A stretch of DNA of 64,000 nucleotides from Cycas panzhihuaensis (taxonomy: Eukaryota > Cycadophyta): the NCBI GenBank assembly GCA_023213395.1, contig CM041465.1, positions 1,240,001 through 1,304,000 on the forward strand, given 5' to 3'. Of the stretch, positions 22,685 through 35,600 are shown piece by piece. Each line of letters opens with the position of its first letter. Position 1 is the stretch's first letter. Made by a program: the position numbers and the translations under genes. A model generated the notes under the pieces. It was not told where the DNA came from, did not search any database, and saw only the letters and a list, made by a program, of their open reading frames with translations.

Positions 22685-25388
22685 ATTTACGGGCTTCGGG
22701 AATGGATCTGAATCAAACTCAGGTAAGTGCAGGTATGTTTCTCGCCTTATCATCGCTTTCATTTGATAAGTGTTTGCTTACATGTCTACATGTGTGTGGC
22801 TTTGTAGGCGACTTTGTCTTCGTCTACATTTATTCTAGCCTATGACGACTATAGCAGGGGCACACTCCCAGCGAGTGTGGCACCTTGGTGGCCACTCCAC
22901 TTCCCGCATCTGCCCTCCTTGCTCCAAGATCCACTAGGTTTGTGCCACCTCCGCCCATGTGATGACCCGTCATTGTTTGGTTGACTTGCCACACTATTTG
23001 AGCCCTATTTTTGCTCTTTTAGACCCGTTTGTTGGCTTGTTTACCCCTGGGTAGTGGTCTCAGCCCCCTATTAGCTCTTTTTGTCATCTGCCCCTACCCT
23101 AGACTGGCTGGCAGGGCCTGTTTTTGCCTCTGGGTTCATACCACAGCGATTTTCGCGATATCGTCTGAATATCCGCGGTACCGCAGATTTTGCGGTGGTA
23201 CGACTGTTCTAATTTATTTTTTTAAATCCGCTGTGGCAATTTCGCATTTATTGCTAAACTGCCACGTGGCTCGTGGCTTAACTCTCTCCCAGCTGCGCCC
23301 TAATTGGTCGCTTTAGGGTTTGGGTTGGGTACTTAAGGCATGATCTACTCATTTTTTAGAACTTTTGGCTCACTTTTTGGATTGCTCCTCAAGGAAACAA
23401 CGTCGTGCTCTGCTCTTCTCTGCTGCCCTGCTGCTACCACAGGACCTGTGTCTCTCCTATAGCACCCAGCTCTCCTTCGGTGTGGCTAGGACATCTTCCC
23501 AGCCCCTCACACACCTTGGAGAGGGCCCCTTGGAGAGATTTGATGGCTGTTGCCGAGGCGACCAGGTGTTCCAAGTGTAGGTGTTCTCCTTCCAACTCCC
23601 TTAGCAGGGTCCCAAACCTGCTACACCATAGCTCTGGGCTAATTTCTCAGCCTCTCCTTACCAGCTCTTGGCTGAGGCAAGCCCCTTGCCTCTCCCACTT
23701 AGGTATTTCTTGGTTTGAATTATTTTTCTTGTGATATTGATGCTCCATCTTGCTTGCTTCTTGCCTGTCTTTGTGAGGTTGGTTTTCTTCTTTTCAGTGG
23801 GCTGTTTTACCTCTATCATAATGCCTCTTACCTGCATTTGTTGCTCAAGGAAGTGGCATTGAGGGTTGGCATATGCTTTGGGAAGGAGCTAGGTGGATTC
23901 CGTACCACCTTCCACGCTCCTCAAGTGGCTTTAAGCCCCCCAAATCCTCCCTCTTGCCTCATGCTGTCCTTGGCACTCAAACAAGGGTTTGTTGGCCCTC
24001 TCTTAGCCATTTGAAATCGACAGCATCACACATTACGGTCTTTGGTTTGAGGGCTTAGGTTTAGGTTTGGGCAACTTACGTAAGTCCCAACCGCTAGTCC
24101 TCGTCCAACTCTCTTCCCGGCAGCCCGGTTCGCTCTTCATAACATCCCAGTTTGCCGTAGGTGTTCTTTGGTTCCTCTTCACCTTCTTGTTGCCATTTCC
24201 AGCCATCTCTCTTGGCCTTGCCCTCGCTGCCTTGTGGCTCTTAGGGGGAGGTTAGGGTGTTATTTGCGGGAGGTGGGCCACTCCGAGGCTTACCGGTCAT
24301 TTACCTTTGCTTTGGTTACCCTCTTTTACATACTTTCATCGTTGGGTTGATACTAACATATGTGTGTTTAGATTCATATTTGTATTATATAGACATATAT
24401 TGTTAGGATCTCGTATTGCATGTTAGTACCCTTTCTCCAGAAAGGGGGAGGTTGCCATTGCTTGCAAGTGCTTGGAGAGCGCAAAAGGTACTTTATGCTT
24501 GTCCCGTTGCCGGTAAGTGCTCTTGTATACGTTGTACCTTCATATTTCTTTAGTTACTAGCATTTAGTTCCTTTCTTTCCTTGGCATTGTATTTAGTATT
24601 TTTTTGGGAAAGGTAAGGGAGCCCCTCATCTGAATCCGTCGCGACACTCCACATCCAACGCACCATGTGGAGTAGTTTGGTGCCCCTCAAGAAGGCCCTC
24701 GTCACACACGCCCTCGGTCCAGGTGCACACCTTACTCTACCTTGCTACCTTTTTCCTTTTAGATTCCTTCATAGTAATTAACATATTGGAAAGTAAAAGG
24801 GAAACTTGACTTTGCTTTTCTTTGATTATGCTTTATTTGTTTTATTGCATGCCTCTTTGCTACCCATAGGAAAGGCTATAGGAACCGCCCTTTTCACCTT
24901 TCCTCCTCTCCTTAGCCACACAAGCTTCTTCCCTCCCATGCTACTTGTGTGCCCAGTTAGCTTGTTTAGGCATACCCTTGATCTATTTTCTTGGATCTTC
25001 TCCTTTGCTTTCGTTTGGTTCCCTGCTTCGCTAGATAACCAAAGTGACCCCGCCTATAGGCTCGCCGCTTGCCTATCTTCCTTTGTTTCCCATTACTCTA
25101 GGGAAACTCTTGAAGGTTCCTCTTCTTCCCCTTCCAGCCATCTAAGGGTGGGAGGATCCTATCCCTAGGTCAACCCAGGCTAACCCTACGCCTCTTCACC
25201 CTTTGTTCGAAGTGGTGGAGGATCACTCTTTAGTAGCCATATTCCATTGTAGGTCCCAAACTCGCGCTCCGGTGCAGGGGGCGCTCTGTGTGGTAATTGC
25301 TTTTCTTATAGGTCTCTCCTTTAATCATATCATCACCCACTCTCACCACACCTATTAGTTAGGTAGCTATCCCGTAGACGCGTGTCCA
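22685..25388 (+). mobile_element. Element A, 5' LTR
   Basis: About 2704 bp. The start has decayed (TTTACGGGCTTCGGGAATGG against TGTTTCCCGGCTTCCGGGAA elsewhere); the end is the usual GACGCGTGTCCA. It contains CTCAGGTAAGTGCAGG near 22722, a perfect splice-donor form present in all LTR copies here, and TTTGGGTTGGGTACTTAAGG near 23320, where TACTTAAGG could serve as a TATA-type element. Its pair is 51296-53983. Confidence 0.9.
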
Positions 25389-25389
25389 C

Positions 25390-25407
25390 TGGCGACCATA
25401 CTGGGGA
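25390..25407 (+). other. Primer binding site, element A
   Basis: TGGCGACCATACTGGGGA lies one base after the LTR. By eye it matches 14 of 18 bases of the complement of a plant tRNA-Arg 3' end (TGGCGACTCCGCTGGGGA), the primer known for Ogre/Tat elements. The assignment to tRNA-Arg is from memory. Confidence 0.7.
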
Positions 25408-25562
25408 CTGCTAGTAAGGGAGCTAGTTTCCGCTCTCTTCCGTTGGTTTTACTACTTTTCTGTGATCCTTTTATACCTATTTCGATCTCTTCGTTGGGCA
25501 GCCCCCAACGCGTGTGCCTTTACCACCCTCTCCTTTTCCCTAACATTGTTGGTTGATTTTGC

Positions 25563-27916
25563 ATGTGACGCTTCTCTCGTTGTTTGCGCGGTCTACCTCC
25601 ATTGTTAGAAGAGCCCAAGTATCACCCTCTTCCTTTGTCGATTACGACTATGGAGGGATACTCTTCTGATTGGGCCTACCACACTTCCACCTTAGAAACC
25701 CATGCTTTTCCTTCCTCTATTCCTGGGTCCACCCAAGAGGGTGATGACCCCCTTATTACCCAAGTGACCAGCATCTCTCACTTGATGTCCATCCCTCTAC
25801 CCTTGCTATAGAAGGATCCGCTCCTCTTGAGACTTGCCACATAGTTGGTGACTCTTATGAGGAGCATCCCGAGGAACCTACTTTGTTCGAGGTCCCAATT
25901 ACCTCTTACGAGTATGTAGGAACCCCTCCTGTCATAGTAGTTGAAACTCTCAACAAGTGTCATCGCACGGCACGCTTGCAACTGCGTCTTGGATGGCTTG
26001 AGGGTGCCCTCTGTGGAGGAGCCTCTTCCTCTTCCACTCCTCCCCCGCACGCCTCATCCTCATCTACTCTCCCTTTGACAACGAATCCCTTTGTGCCTAC
26101 GCACGTGTCCCGCTCCTTTCCTATTCTCGCAGTGGGGGCACGTGTCGCGCCTTCTGTTTCTCATCGAGGTCCTAGTGTTTCAGGATCTCCCTGTGGTATG
26201 TCTTTCCCTCAATTAAAGGTTAACATACCCATCCCTAACCAAACCAATGAGCCATGCCCTAATATGGTGCATACCATTCCTAGTAGGCCTGCCGGTCCTA
26301 CTAGCCTTCCGACCACTAGTCATGCTCCCACACATCCTCAAAACCAACACGTTGGTGCTTCCTTCTACGTTCCTCCAGGGTATACTTCTCAGCCTTGAGG
26401 GCAGGGTAGAGGAAGTCGTCTCTCGGTTTATGGGGTGGATCCACTACACCCATATGGGGTTGCTCCACCTACGGGTGGCCCATATGGGCAAAACCCGGTT
26501 CCACATCCATATTACCCATCGTCTAACGCAATCCCATTCATTGTGCCTTCGCAAGGGAACCCAACTCCCTTCCAAGGCACCTACTCCCATGCCTCTTCTC
26601 AGCAAGGGACGTTTCCTCAAGGAGGGATGGGTGTTCCACCCCCATCCGTTCCTTGTGCATTACCTACTACGACGTTCGTTGACCCTATGGTCCACGTAAG
26701 GGCACGCCCCTTCATGGACTTTAGGTCAACACCTCTATCCATCAAGGCGTTAAGAACCAATCTGCCGCCTCATCCCCCTGAAGTTCCTAGATTCGACGAA
26801 ACTTCGTCGCAAGACCCGGCGAAGCATGTGCGTAGTTTTTCTATGGCATGCATCGATTACTAGGCTTATGACCACATTTTAATGAAATTATTCCTGCGAT
26901 CCTTGTAGGGTGACGCCCTCAAGTGGTTCTGGTCTCCACCCCATTCTATCCATTCATTCCAGTAATTGGTGGACGAGTTCATCAACTATTTTGATGTAGC
27001 CTATCCATTCGAGAGTGGAATGAAGTCGCTTCTTTCACTCAAACAAGGTCACGATGAGATGAATCGTGACTTTGTACGGCAATTTCATGACTTACTTCAC
27101 TCCACTAAGGCAACATTGCCCAAGGAGCTGAAGTGAGACCTTTTCGTCAACGCACTTCATCCCGAAGTTCATGTGGAAGTCCTCAAGATAGGGGCGACCA
27201 CATGTGACTCCGCGATAACCAAGTGTTTGGCATTGGAGGCTATTGAGATCCAAGCTGGTCTCAAGAAACCTCTCAAGCCCTCACAGCACCGTGAGGCACC
27301 ACCCTCAACCAAGGATACCAAACCTTCACAACCTACCCGGTCTTCCTCTCATCCGACCGAGAGGACTTTAGACCCTCTCACATCAGCCATACGTTCGTTC
27401 GAGCATACGATGAAGGAACTTAAGCTTCAAGCTCCTTCATCCCCTACATCCAATAAACAAGTCCAACAAACAACCCAAGCTCCTCTCCCTAGGAATAGAA
27501 ACGCCCAGTCCTCTCAAGCGAGAAGGTCAGACCCTCCGCTTGAGAAGAAGTGGTGCTCCATTCATGGGGAGTGCTTTCACGATGATTCGCGTTGTAGGGC
27601 CCAGCATCCTAAGGATGCCCCTCGACATGACTCTTCCCCTAAACGAGCCTCAAGGCCTAATTTGGATCAACCAGTTCACAAGGATCTATTCCCTAAACAT
27701 GGGGAATGTGATCGCAACACCCAAACCAAGAGCAACCGAAACCGAGGAAGATCGCCTGATCCCCGTCCTTCCCCCGACAAAGGGAAGGGTACCTGGAACT
27801 TGTCTTCCTCCTCTTGTTCTCCTAGCCATCGCACCCTGTCACCTTCGCGACCCTGGAACAAGGGGAAGAAGGTGATCCAGTTGCTTGAAGTAACTCCTAC
27901 TTACGCCCTTACGTGA
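25563..27916 (+). pseudogene. gag of element A
   Basis: Capsid and nucleocapsid polyprotein, which packages the element RNA. The expected start ATG at 25563 is followed at once by TGA (CGA in B), and more stops and a frameshift follow. Order: an N-terminal part with YEYVGTPP; a proline-rich linker with HPYGVAPPTGGPYG; the gag core from about 26700 to 27260 with ELVDEFI-like, SLKQGHDEMNRDF and FHDLLHSTKATLP motifs; a zinc knuckle of Tat type, C-x2-H-x4-H-x4-C (CSIHGECFHDDSRC), near 27553; then a basic Ser/Arg-rich tail. It reads into the protease region without an obvious separate start, as in a single gag-pol polyprotein. Confidence 0.85.
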
Positions 27917-29308
27917 TCTCAAGCCGCCAAGGAAGCGGCGGGAGCTTCTTGTTCTTCTGCTCCTTTCGACCCTCTTCCGGAGAACCTTCCTCTAGAAATA
28001 CCTCTCTTTCCCAAGGCTATTCCAGTACACACAGGTCATTATGATTTCCGAAGGGCACTTACCCAGCCTACCGCGAAGGGTAAGCCCTTCTCCATCGTGG
28101 ACGAGCTTCATACTGTCGCCGCAGGAATGTCCTTGATGGACGTTCTGAGGAGTTATCCGGAGCAGTGGGCCCTCCTCCTGGAAGCTTTAGGATCGAGTGA
28201 TGCGCCTGTCCATGCTTTGGATGTCACCCAAGGTTATGGACCCATCATCTCATTTGATCCTAAGGATCTTCCTCCTACTGGTGAAAGGGAATATCAGTGG
28301 AACTTCCCATTCACTATCACTATCAATACACTTGATTGTACCCTTCGAAGGACTGTTGTCGACATTGGTTCTTCTATTAATGCCATGCCCTTGTGTGTCA
28401 TGCAAGAGCTTGGTATCTCCACCTTGGAACCTGTTCCCTGGCGATGCCAAGGTTATGACGGTAGCGAGAAGACCCCTTTGGGATCTGTCGCGATTCTGCT
28501 CACCCTTGAGGGCAAGACCGTTCTTGTCGGCGTTATAGTCCTCGACGTTGACGTGGATTACAACCTCCTTCTAGGTCGTCTATGGCTCGACCAAATGGGA
28601 GCTGTGTGCTCTACTCTTTGGGGACAACATAAATTCGTCCACAATGGACGAATGAGATTGGTTCCCCGCGAACGCCCATTTACCAAACAAACTCGCTCCA
28701 CTAGTTTGGCAAACCGAGGTTCTTCCACCCATGCCTCGGCTTGCTCTATTGGGATACCCAACCCATCCGAAGAAGACCCCGCATCTTCTTCCCCTAGTCT
28801 CACGCGATTCACCCCTATTAGCATTGGGAGTTACAGGTACCTTGCTTCATTTAGTGACAACGAGTCACACGATGAAGACGAGGATTGTCTTCACCCCGTC
28901 TCTTTCCTTCGCACCAGTAGGTTGCACCCGTCTCATTCTAGATCCCCGTCTAGAATCTCTCTCGTCGGTGAGGCTAGCTATTCGTGCGTGTCCCACATCA
29001 TCGTTTATGTTGACCTGCCCGTCGTCAGTTCTTCTTCTTCATTACCCCCCATAGGTAATGACTTTGAAGAATTCCCCTTCCCTCCTTTCGAGGAGCATCT
29101 TCTTGGCTTTCCTTCATATTCCTGCGAGGAAGTTGAGCGACCTGACAACCATCACGGTCCCGTTGCTCTTACTCCCTCCAATGCTTCCTCTACTCGAAGT
29201 AAGGTCATCCATGGGGTGGATTACTTCAAGGATGACGAAGCCCTACTTGAGCATCTGGCAGGTCTTGCGCCCAACTTGCCTTCTGGTCACCACAGGCTTG
29301 GTCACTAG
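27917..29308 (+). pseudogene. Aspartic protease region of element A
   Basis: Retroviral-type aspartic protease that would cut the polyprotein. The longest open stretch (28097-29308, 403 codons) contains the active-site loop as DIGSSINAMP at 28361, followed by VMQELGIST and a DYNLLLGRLWLDQMGA segment, the plant-element form of the second half (usually LLGRPWL). Related plant elements, and copy C, have DNGS here, so the isoleucine is probably a later mutation. A long acidic Ser-rich linker then leads to RT. In intact copies this would be continuous with gag and RT. Confidence 0.85.
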
Positions 29309-29440
29309 AAGATCCTTGCGATCAGATCCACGCTCGTCGATCCGATCCCGTCTCCTATTCCTTCTCCTCCTGTTGATCTTGCCTCTCTCCACTTCGAGGA
29401 GGGCAATGCCATGTGCATGGGGGCAACCTAAGACATAGTC

Positions 29441-30372
29441 TTGGCCCCGGGCAAGGTCATTAAGGTCGGGTTGGAATGTTCCCCTAATGAGATAAGGGAG
29501 TACTCCCTTCTATTCCAGGAGTTCCAAGACATGTTTGCGTGGGATTATGCTGACATGAAGGGAATCGACCCCTCCATTGTCACTCATAACCTCACCACCA
29601 TTCCTGGCACTCACCTTGTGTGCTAGAAGCAGCGTCCCCTTCACCCGAAGCTCTCAGCCGCCGTTAAGATGGAGGTTGAGAAGCTCCTGGACGCTGGGCT
29701 TATCACTTCCATTGACTACCCTAAGTGGGTCTCCAACATTATCCCCATTGCTAAAAAGAACGGGGCAATCCGTATATGTGTCGACTTTCACGACATTAAT
29801 AATGCTTATCCCAAGGATAACTTCTCGTTACCCTTCCTCGATCAAATCATTGATCGCACCGCTGGATTTGAAGTGATGTCCTTAATAGACGGCTTCTCCG
29901 GCTATAACCAAATTCAGATTTCTCCTGAAGACCGCCATAAAACGGCCTTCACTACTCCTTGGGATACCTTCGCCTACAAGGCGATGCCCTTTGGCCTTAA
30001 GAATGCAGGTGCTACTTACCAAAGAGCCATGCATTTCATTTTCCATGACCTTATTGATAACACATTGGAGTTCTTCATGGATGATATGATGGGTCTCTCC
30101 CGCGTCAGGGCCCATCACCCATCCGACTTGTGTGCCATCTTCTCACAATGCCGCAAGTATCACATCAGTCTAAATCAGCTCAAGTATGTGTTTGCCGTTA
30201 CCTCGGGTAAACTCCTTGGTTTCCTTGTATCCAAACAAGGAATTCAGATTAACCCTGACAAGGTCAGGGCAATCCTTGACATGCTGCCACCTAGAACTCA
30301 ATGACAGATTAAGTCGTTTCTAGGGAGGCTTGGTTTTCTTATGTGCTTCTTAGCCGATTTTACTGTGAGCGC
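29441..30372 (+). pseudogene. Reverse transcriptase of element A, first half of pol
   Basis: Reverse transcriptase, which copies element RNA to DNA. Motifs in order: FAWDYADMKGIDP and a broken TIPGTHLVC-stop-KQRPLHPK; YPKWVSNIIPIAKKNGAIR; CVDFHDINNAYPKDNF; MSLIDGFSGYNQI; AFTTPWDTFAYKAMPFGLKN; and the catalytic box FMDD at about 30077-30085, where most plant Ty3 elements have YVDD or YIDD. A stop follows near 30302, and at 30372 the gene is cut by element B. The remaining pol (RNase H, integrase) continues at 46883. Confidence 0.92.
30368..30372. other. Target site duplication, left side of element B
   Basis: AGCGC, repeated at 46878-46882. The empty site is visible in element B's own pol at about 37918-37922 (GTGAGCGCTAAACCC). 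Confidence 0.92.
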
Positions 30373-32933
30373 TATTTCCCAGCTTCCGGGAATGGATACG
30401 GAATCACTGACTCAGGTAAGTGCAGGTATGTCTCTCGCATTATCATCACTTTCTTTTGATGAGTGTTTGCTTGCATGTCTGCATGTGTGTGGCTTTATAG
30501 GCGACTTTGTCCTTGTCTACACTTATTTTAGCCTATGACGATGATAGCAGGGGCATACTCCTAGCGAGTGTGGCACCCTAGTGGCCACTTCACTTCCCGC
30601 ATCTGCCCTCCTCACTTCAAGATCCACTAGGTTTGTGCCACCTCCGCCTGTATGATGACCCGTCATCATTTGGCTGACTTACCACACTGTTTGAGCCCTA
30701 TTTTTGCTCTATTGGACCCGTTTGTTGGCTTGTTTGCCCCCGGGTAGGTGTCTCAGCTCCCCATTGGCTCTTTTTGTCATCACTTTAACTCATTTGGTGG
30801 TGGGCTGTTTTGCCTCACGGGTTCGTCTTGCGGTGATTTTCACAGTCTTGCCAGAATATCTGCGATCTGCATGAGTTCTTGTTGACTGTTCTAATTTATT
30901 TTTAAAATGCCGCATTGGCAATTTTGTATTTATTGCGAAACTGCCACGTGGCTCGCGACTTAACTCTCTCCCAGCCATGCCCTAATCGCTCACTTTAGGG
31001 TTTGGGTTGGCTACTTAAGGCATGACCTACTCATTTTTTAGAACTTTTGCTCACTTTTTGAATTGCTCCTCAAGGAAACAACGTTGTGCTCTGCTCTACT
31101 CTGCTGCTATCACAGGACTTGCGTCTCTCCTATAGTACCCAGCTCTCCTTCGGTGTGGCTAAGACATCCTCCCAACCCCTCACGCACCTTGGAGAGGGCC
31201 CCTTGGAGAGGTTCCAGTGGATCTTTGCCCTAAGTAGTCTTCAAGTGCTTCAAGTGCAGGTGTTTCCCTTCCAACCTCCTTAGCAGGGTCCCAAACCTGC
31301 TACACCACAGATCTGGGTTGATTTCTCAGCCCCTCCTTGCCAGCTCCTGGCTGAGGCAAGCCTCTTACCTCTTCCACTTAGGTATTTCTTGATTTGAATT
31401 GCTTTTCTTGTGATATTGATGCTCCATCTTACTTGCTCCCTACTTGTCCTTATGAGTTTGGTTTTCTTCTTTTTAGTGGGTTGTTTTGCCACTGTCATTG
31501 TGCCTCTTACCTGCGTTTGTTGCTCAAGGCAGCAGCGTTGAGGGTTGGCATAGGCTTTGGGAAGGAGCTGGGTGGATTCCGTACCACCTTCCATGCTCCT
31601 CAAGCGGCTCTAAGCCCCCCAAATCCTCCCTCTCGCCTCGTTCTATCCTTGGCACACAAACAAGGGTTCGTTGGCCCTCTCTTAGCTACTAAAATCAGCG
31701 TTGTCACACGTTGCAGTGCTGGTTTGAGGGCTTAGGTCCAGGTTTGGGCAACTTACATAAGTCCCGGCTACTAGTCCTTGTCTGACTTTCTTCCTGGCAA
31801 CCCGGTTTGCTCTTCATAGCATCCCGATTCACCGTAGGTGTTCCTTGGCTCCTCTTTGCCTCCTTGTTGCCATTCCAGCCATCTCTTTTGGCCTTGCCCT
31901 CGCTACCTTGTGGCTCTTGGGGGGAGGTTAGGGTGTTATTTGTGGGAGGTGGGCCACTCTGAGGCTTGCCAGTCATTTACCTTTGCTTTGGTTACCCTCT
32001 TTTACGTACTTTCATCGTTGGGTTGATACTAACACATGTGTGTTTAGATTCATATTTGTTTCATACAGACATATGTTGTTAGAATCTCGTATTGCATGTT
32101 AGTATCCTTCCTCCAGAAAGGGGGAGGTTGCCGTTGCTTGTAGGTACTTGGAGAGCGTGAAGGATATTGTCCATTAGCTCCATCGTCGTAAGTGCTCTCA
32201 TGTACATCGTACTTTCGCACCTCTTCAGTTATTAGCATTTACTTCCTTTCTTTCCTTGGCATCGTATTTGGTATTTTTCCGGGGAAGGTAAGGAAGCCCC
32301 TCTTCCAAATCTGCCACGACACTTCACATCTGACGCACCACGTGGAATAGGTTGGCGTCCCTCAAGAAGGCCTTCATCACGCACACCCTCGGTCCAGGTG
32401 CACGCCTTATTCCACCCTACTCTTTCCTCTTGAACTTTTTCTTAGTAATTAGCACATTGGAAAATAAAAGGGAAATTTGATCTTGCTTTTGGTTAGGCTT
32501 TATTTGTTTAATTACATGTATCTTTGTTACCCATAGGAAAGGCTATAGGAACCGCCCTTTCACCTTTCCTCCTCTCCTTAACCACACAAGCTTCTTGCCT
32601 CCCGTGTTGCTTGCATACCCGGTTAGCTTGTTTAGGCACACCCTTGATCTATTTTTCTTGGATCTTCTCCTTCCCCTTCCAGCCATCCAAGGGTGGGAGG
32701 ATCCTATCCCTAGGTCAACCTAGGTTAGTCTTACGCCTTTTCACCCTTTGTTCGAAGTGGTGGAGGATCACTTTTTAGTAGCCATATTCCATTGCAGGTC
32801 CCTAACTCGCGCTCTGGCGCACGGAGTGCTCTGTGTGGTAATTACTTTCCTCATAGGTCTCTCCTTCGATCGTATCGTCACCCACTCTCACCACACCTAT
32901 TAGTTAGGTAGCTATCCCGTAGATGCGCGTCCA
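30373..32933 (+). mobile_element. Element B, 5' LTR
   Basis: 2561 bp. It starts TATTTCCCAGCTTCCGGG, where the first two bases should be TG (seen in the 3' LTR), and ends GCGCGTCCA. It carries the donor-like CTCAGGTAAGTGC near 30411 and the GGCTACTTAAGGC box near 31010. Confidence 0.95.
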
Positions 32934-32934
32934 C

Positions 32935-32952
32935 TGGTGACCATACTAGGGA
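32935..32952 (+). other. Primer binding site, element B
   Basis: TGGTGACCATACTAGGGA, the same site as in A with two C/G-to-T/A changes. Confidence 0.7.
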
Positions 32953-33098
32953 CTGCCAGTAAGGGAGATAGTTTCCACTCTCTTCCATTAGTTTCGCTAA
33001 CTTGTTGTGATCCTTCTTCACCTACTTCGATCTCTTCGTTGGGCAGCCCCCAACATGTGTGCCTTCTCTTTTTCCCTAACATTGTTGGTTGATCTTGA

Positions 33099-35600
33099 AT
33101 GCGATGTTTTTCTCGTCGTTTGCGCGGTCTACCTCCATTATTAGAAGACCTCGAGTATCACCCTCTTCCTTTGTCAGGTGCTGACCTGACTATGGAGGGA
33201 TACTCTTCCGATTGGGCCTACCACACTTCCACCTTAGAGACCCATGCTTTTCCTTCCTCTATTCCCGGGTCCACCCAAGAGGGTGATGACCCCCTTTATT
33301 ATCCAAGTGACCGACATCTCTCACTTGATGTCCATCCCTCTACCCATGCCGTAGAAGGATCCGCTCCTCTTGAGACTTGCCACGAAGTTTGTGACTCTTA
33401 TGAGGAGCATTCCGAGGAACCTACTTTGTTTGAGGTCCCAGTTACCTCTTACGAGTATGTAGGAACCCCTCCCGTGGACGTAGTTGAAGCTCTCAACAAG
33501 TGTCACCATGCAGCACACTTGCAACCATGTTTTGGATGGCTTGAGGGTGCCCTCCATGGAGGAGCCTCTTCCTCTTCCGCTCCTCCCCTGCATGCCTCAT
33601 CCTCATCTACTCTTCCTTTGACAACGAATCCCTTTGTGCCTGCGCATGTGTCCCGCTTCTTTCCTATTCCCGTAGTGGGGGCACGTATCGCGCCTTCTAT
33701 TTCTCATCGAGGTCCTAGTGTTTCAGGATCTCCCCGTGGTGTGTCTTTCCCTCAACTGAAGGTTAGCATACCCATCCCTAGCCAAACCAATGTGCCATCC
33801 CCTAATGTGGCACATGTTGCTCCTAGTAGGTCCGCTGGTCCTACTAGCGTTCCAACTACTAGTCATGTGGGATCCGCTCCCACACATACTTAAAACCAAC
33901 ACGTTGGTGCTTCCTTCTACGTTCCCCTAGGGTATACTTCTCAGCCTTGGGGGCAGGGTAGAGGAAGCTGTCTCCCTGTTTATGGGATAGATCCGCTACA
34001 CCCATATGGGGTCGCTCCACCTACAGGTGGCCTATATGGGCAAAACCTGGTTCCACATCCATCTTGCCCGTCATCCAATGCAATCCCATTCGTTGTGCCT
34101 TTACTAGGGAACCTGACTCCCTCCCAAGGCACCTACCCCCATGCCTCTTTTCAGCAAGGGGCGTTTCCTCAAGGAGGGATGGGTGTTCTACCCCCATCTG
34201 CTCCTTGTTCATTACCTACTACGACATTCGTTGACCCTACGGTCTAGGCAATGGCGTGCCCCTTCATGGACTTTAAGTCAACACCTCTTTCCATTGAGAC
34301 GTTAAGAACCAACCTGCCACCTCATCCTCCTGAAGTTCCTAGATTCGATGGAACTTCGTCGCAAGACCCGGCGGAGTATGTGCATAGTTTTTCTATGGCA
34401 TGCATCGATTACTAGGCTTATGACCACATTTTAATGAAATTATTCCCGCGGTCCTTACAGGGTGACGCCCTCAAGTGGTTCTACCGTCTCCCTACCCATT
34501 CTATCCATTCATTCCAGTAATTGGTGGATGAGTTCATCAACTATTTTGATGTAGCCCGTCCATTCGAGAGTGGAATGAAGTCACTTCTTTCACTCAAACA
34601 AGGTCACGATGAGATGAATCATGAATTTGTGTGGCGATTTCATGACTTGCTTCATTCCACTAAGGCAACATTGCCTGAGGAGTTGAAGCGAGACCCTTTC
34701 ATCAACGCACTTCGTCCCGAAGTTCATGTGGAAGTCCTCAAGATGGGGGCGACCACATATGACTCCGCGATCACCAAGTGTTTGGCGTTGGAGGCTATTG
34801 AGATCCAAGCTGTTCTCAAGAAACCTCTTAAGCCCTCACAGCGCCATGAGGCACCACCCCCAACCAAGGATACCAAACCTTCACAACCTACCCGGTCTTC
34901 CTCTCACCTGACTGAGAGGACTTTAGACCCTCTCACATCGGCCATACGCTCATTCGAGCGTACGATGAAGTAACTCAAGCTTCAGGCTCCTTCGTCCCCT
35001 ACATCTAATAAATAATTCCAGCAAACAACCCAAGCTCCTCTCCCTAGGAATGGCAATGCCCAGTCCTCTCAAGCGAGAAGGTCAGACCCTCCGCTTGAGA
35101 AGAAGTGGTGCTCCATTCATGGGGAGTGCTTCCATGATGATTCGCGTTGCAGGGCCCAGCATCCTAAGGATGCCCCTCAGCAAGACTCTTCCCCCAAACC
35201 AGCCTCAAGGCCTAATTTGGATCAACCAGTTCATAAGGATCCGCTCCCTAAACATGGGGAACGCGATCGCAACACTCAAACCAAAACAGCAAAGCAGGAA
35301 GATCATCTGATCCCCGTCCTTCCCGTGACAAAGGGAAGAGTGCTCGGAACTCGTCTTCCTCCTCTCGTTCTCATAGCCATCGCACCCCGTCACCTTTGCG
35401 ACCCCGGAACAAGGGGAAGAAGGTGATCCAGTTGCTTAAAGCGACTCCTACTTACGCCCTTACGCGATCTCAAGCCGCCAAGGAAGCGGTGGGAGCTTCT
35501 TGTTCTTCTGTTCCTTCTGACCCTCTTCCAGAGAACCTTCCTCCGGAAATACCTCTCTTTCCCAAGGCTATTCCTATACACCTAGGTCGTTATGATTTCT
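33099..35600 (+). pseudogene. gag of element B
   Basis: Same layout as gag of A but with its start intact (ATG at 33099; MRCFSRRLRGLPPLLED) and open for 264 codons. After several stops, the gag core lies at about 34270-34830 (a GDALKWFYRLPT motif, LVDEFINYFDVARPFE, SLKQGHDEMNHEF). The zinc knuckle (CSIHGECFHDDSRC-like with CSIHG at about 35109) and the basic tail follow. The stops TAG near 34413 and 34519 are also present in A, so both were copied from, or share decay hot spots with, a common already damaged source. Confidence 0.87.

Noticed and set aside
23405-24350. Open frames up to 109 codons in the LTRs, also seen on the minus strand (31280-31603, 45224-45547, 52200-52523)
   Set aside because: A minus-strand frame of 107 codons recurs in three LTRs with similar sequence, but it has no recognised domain, overlaps the opposite frames and is explained by LTR similarity.
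22685-25388. Solo LTR
   Set aside because: The partner LTR with matching target duplication is present at 51296-53983.
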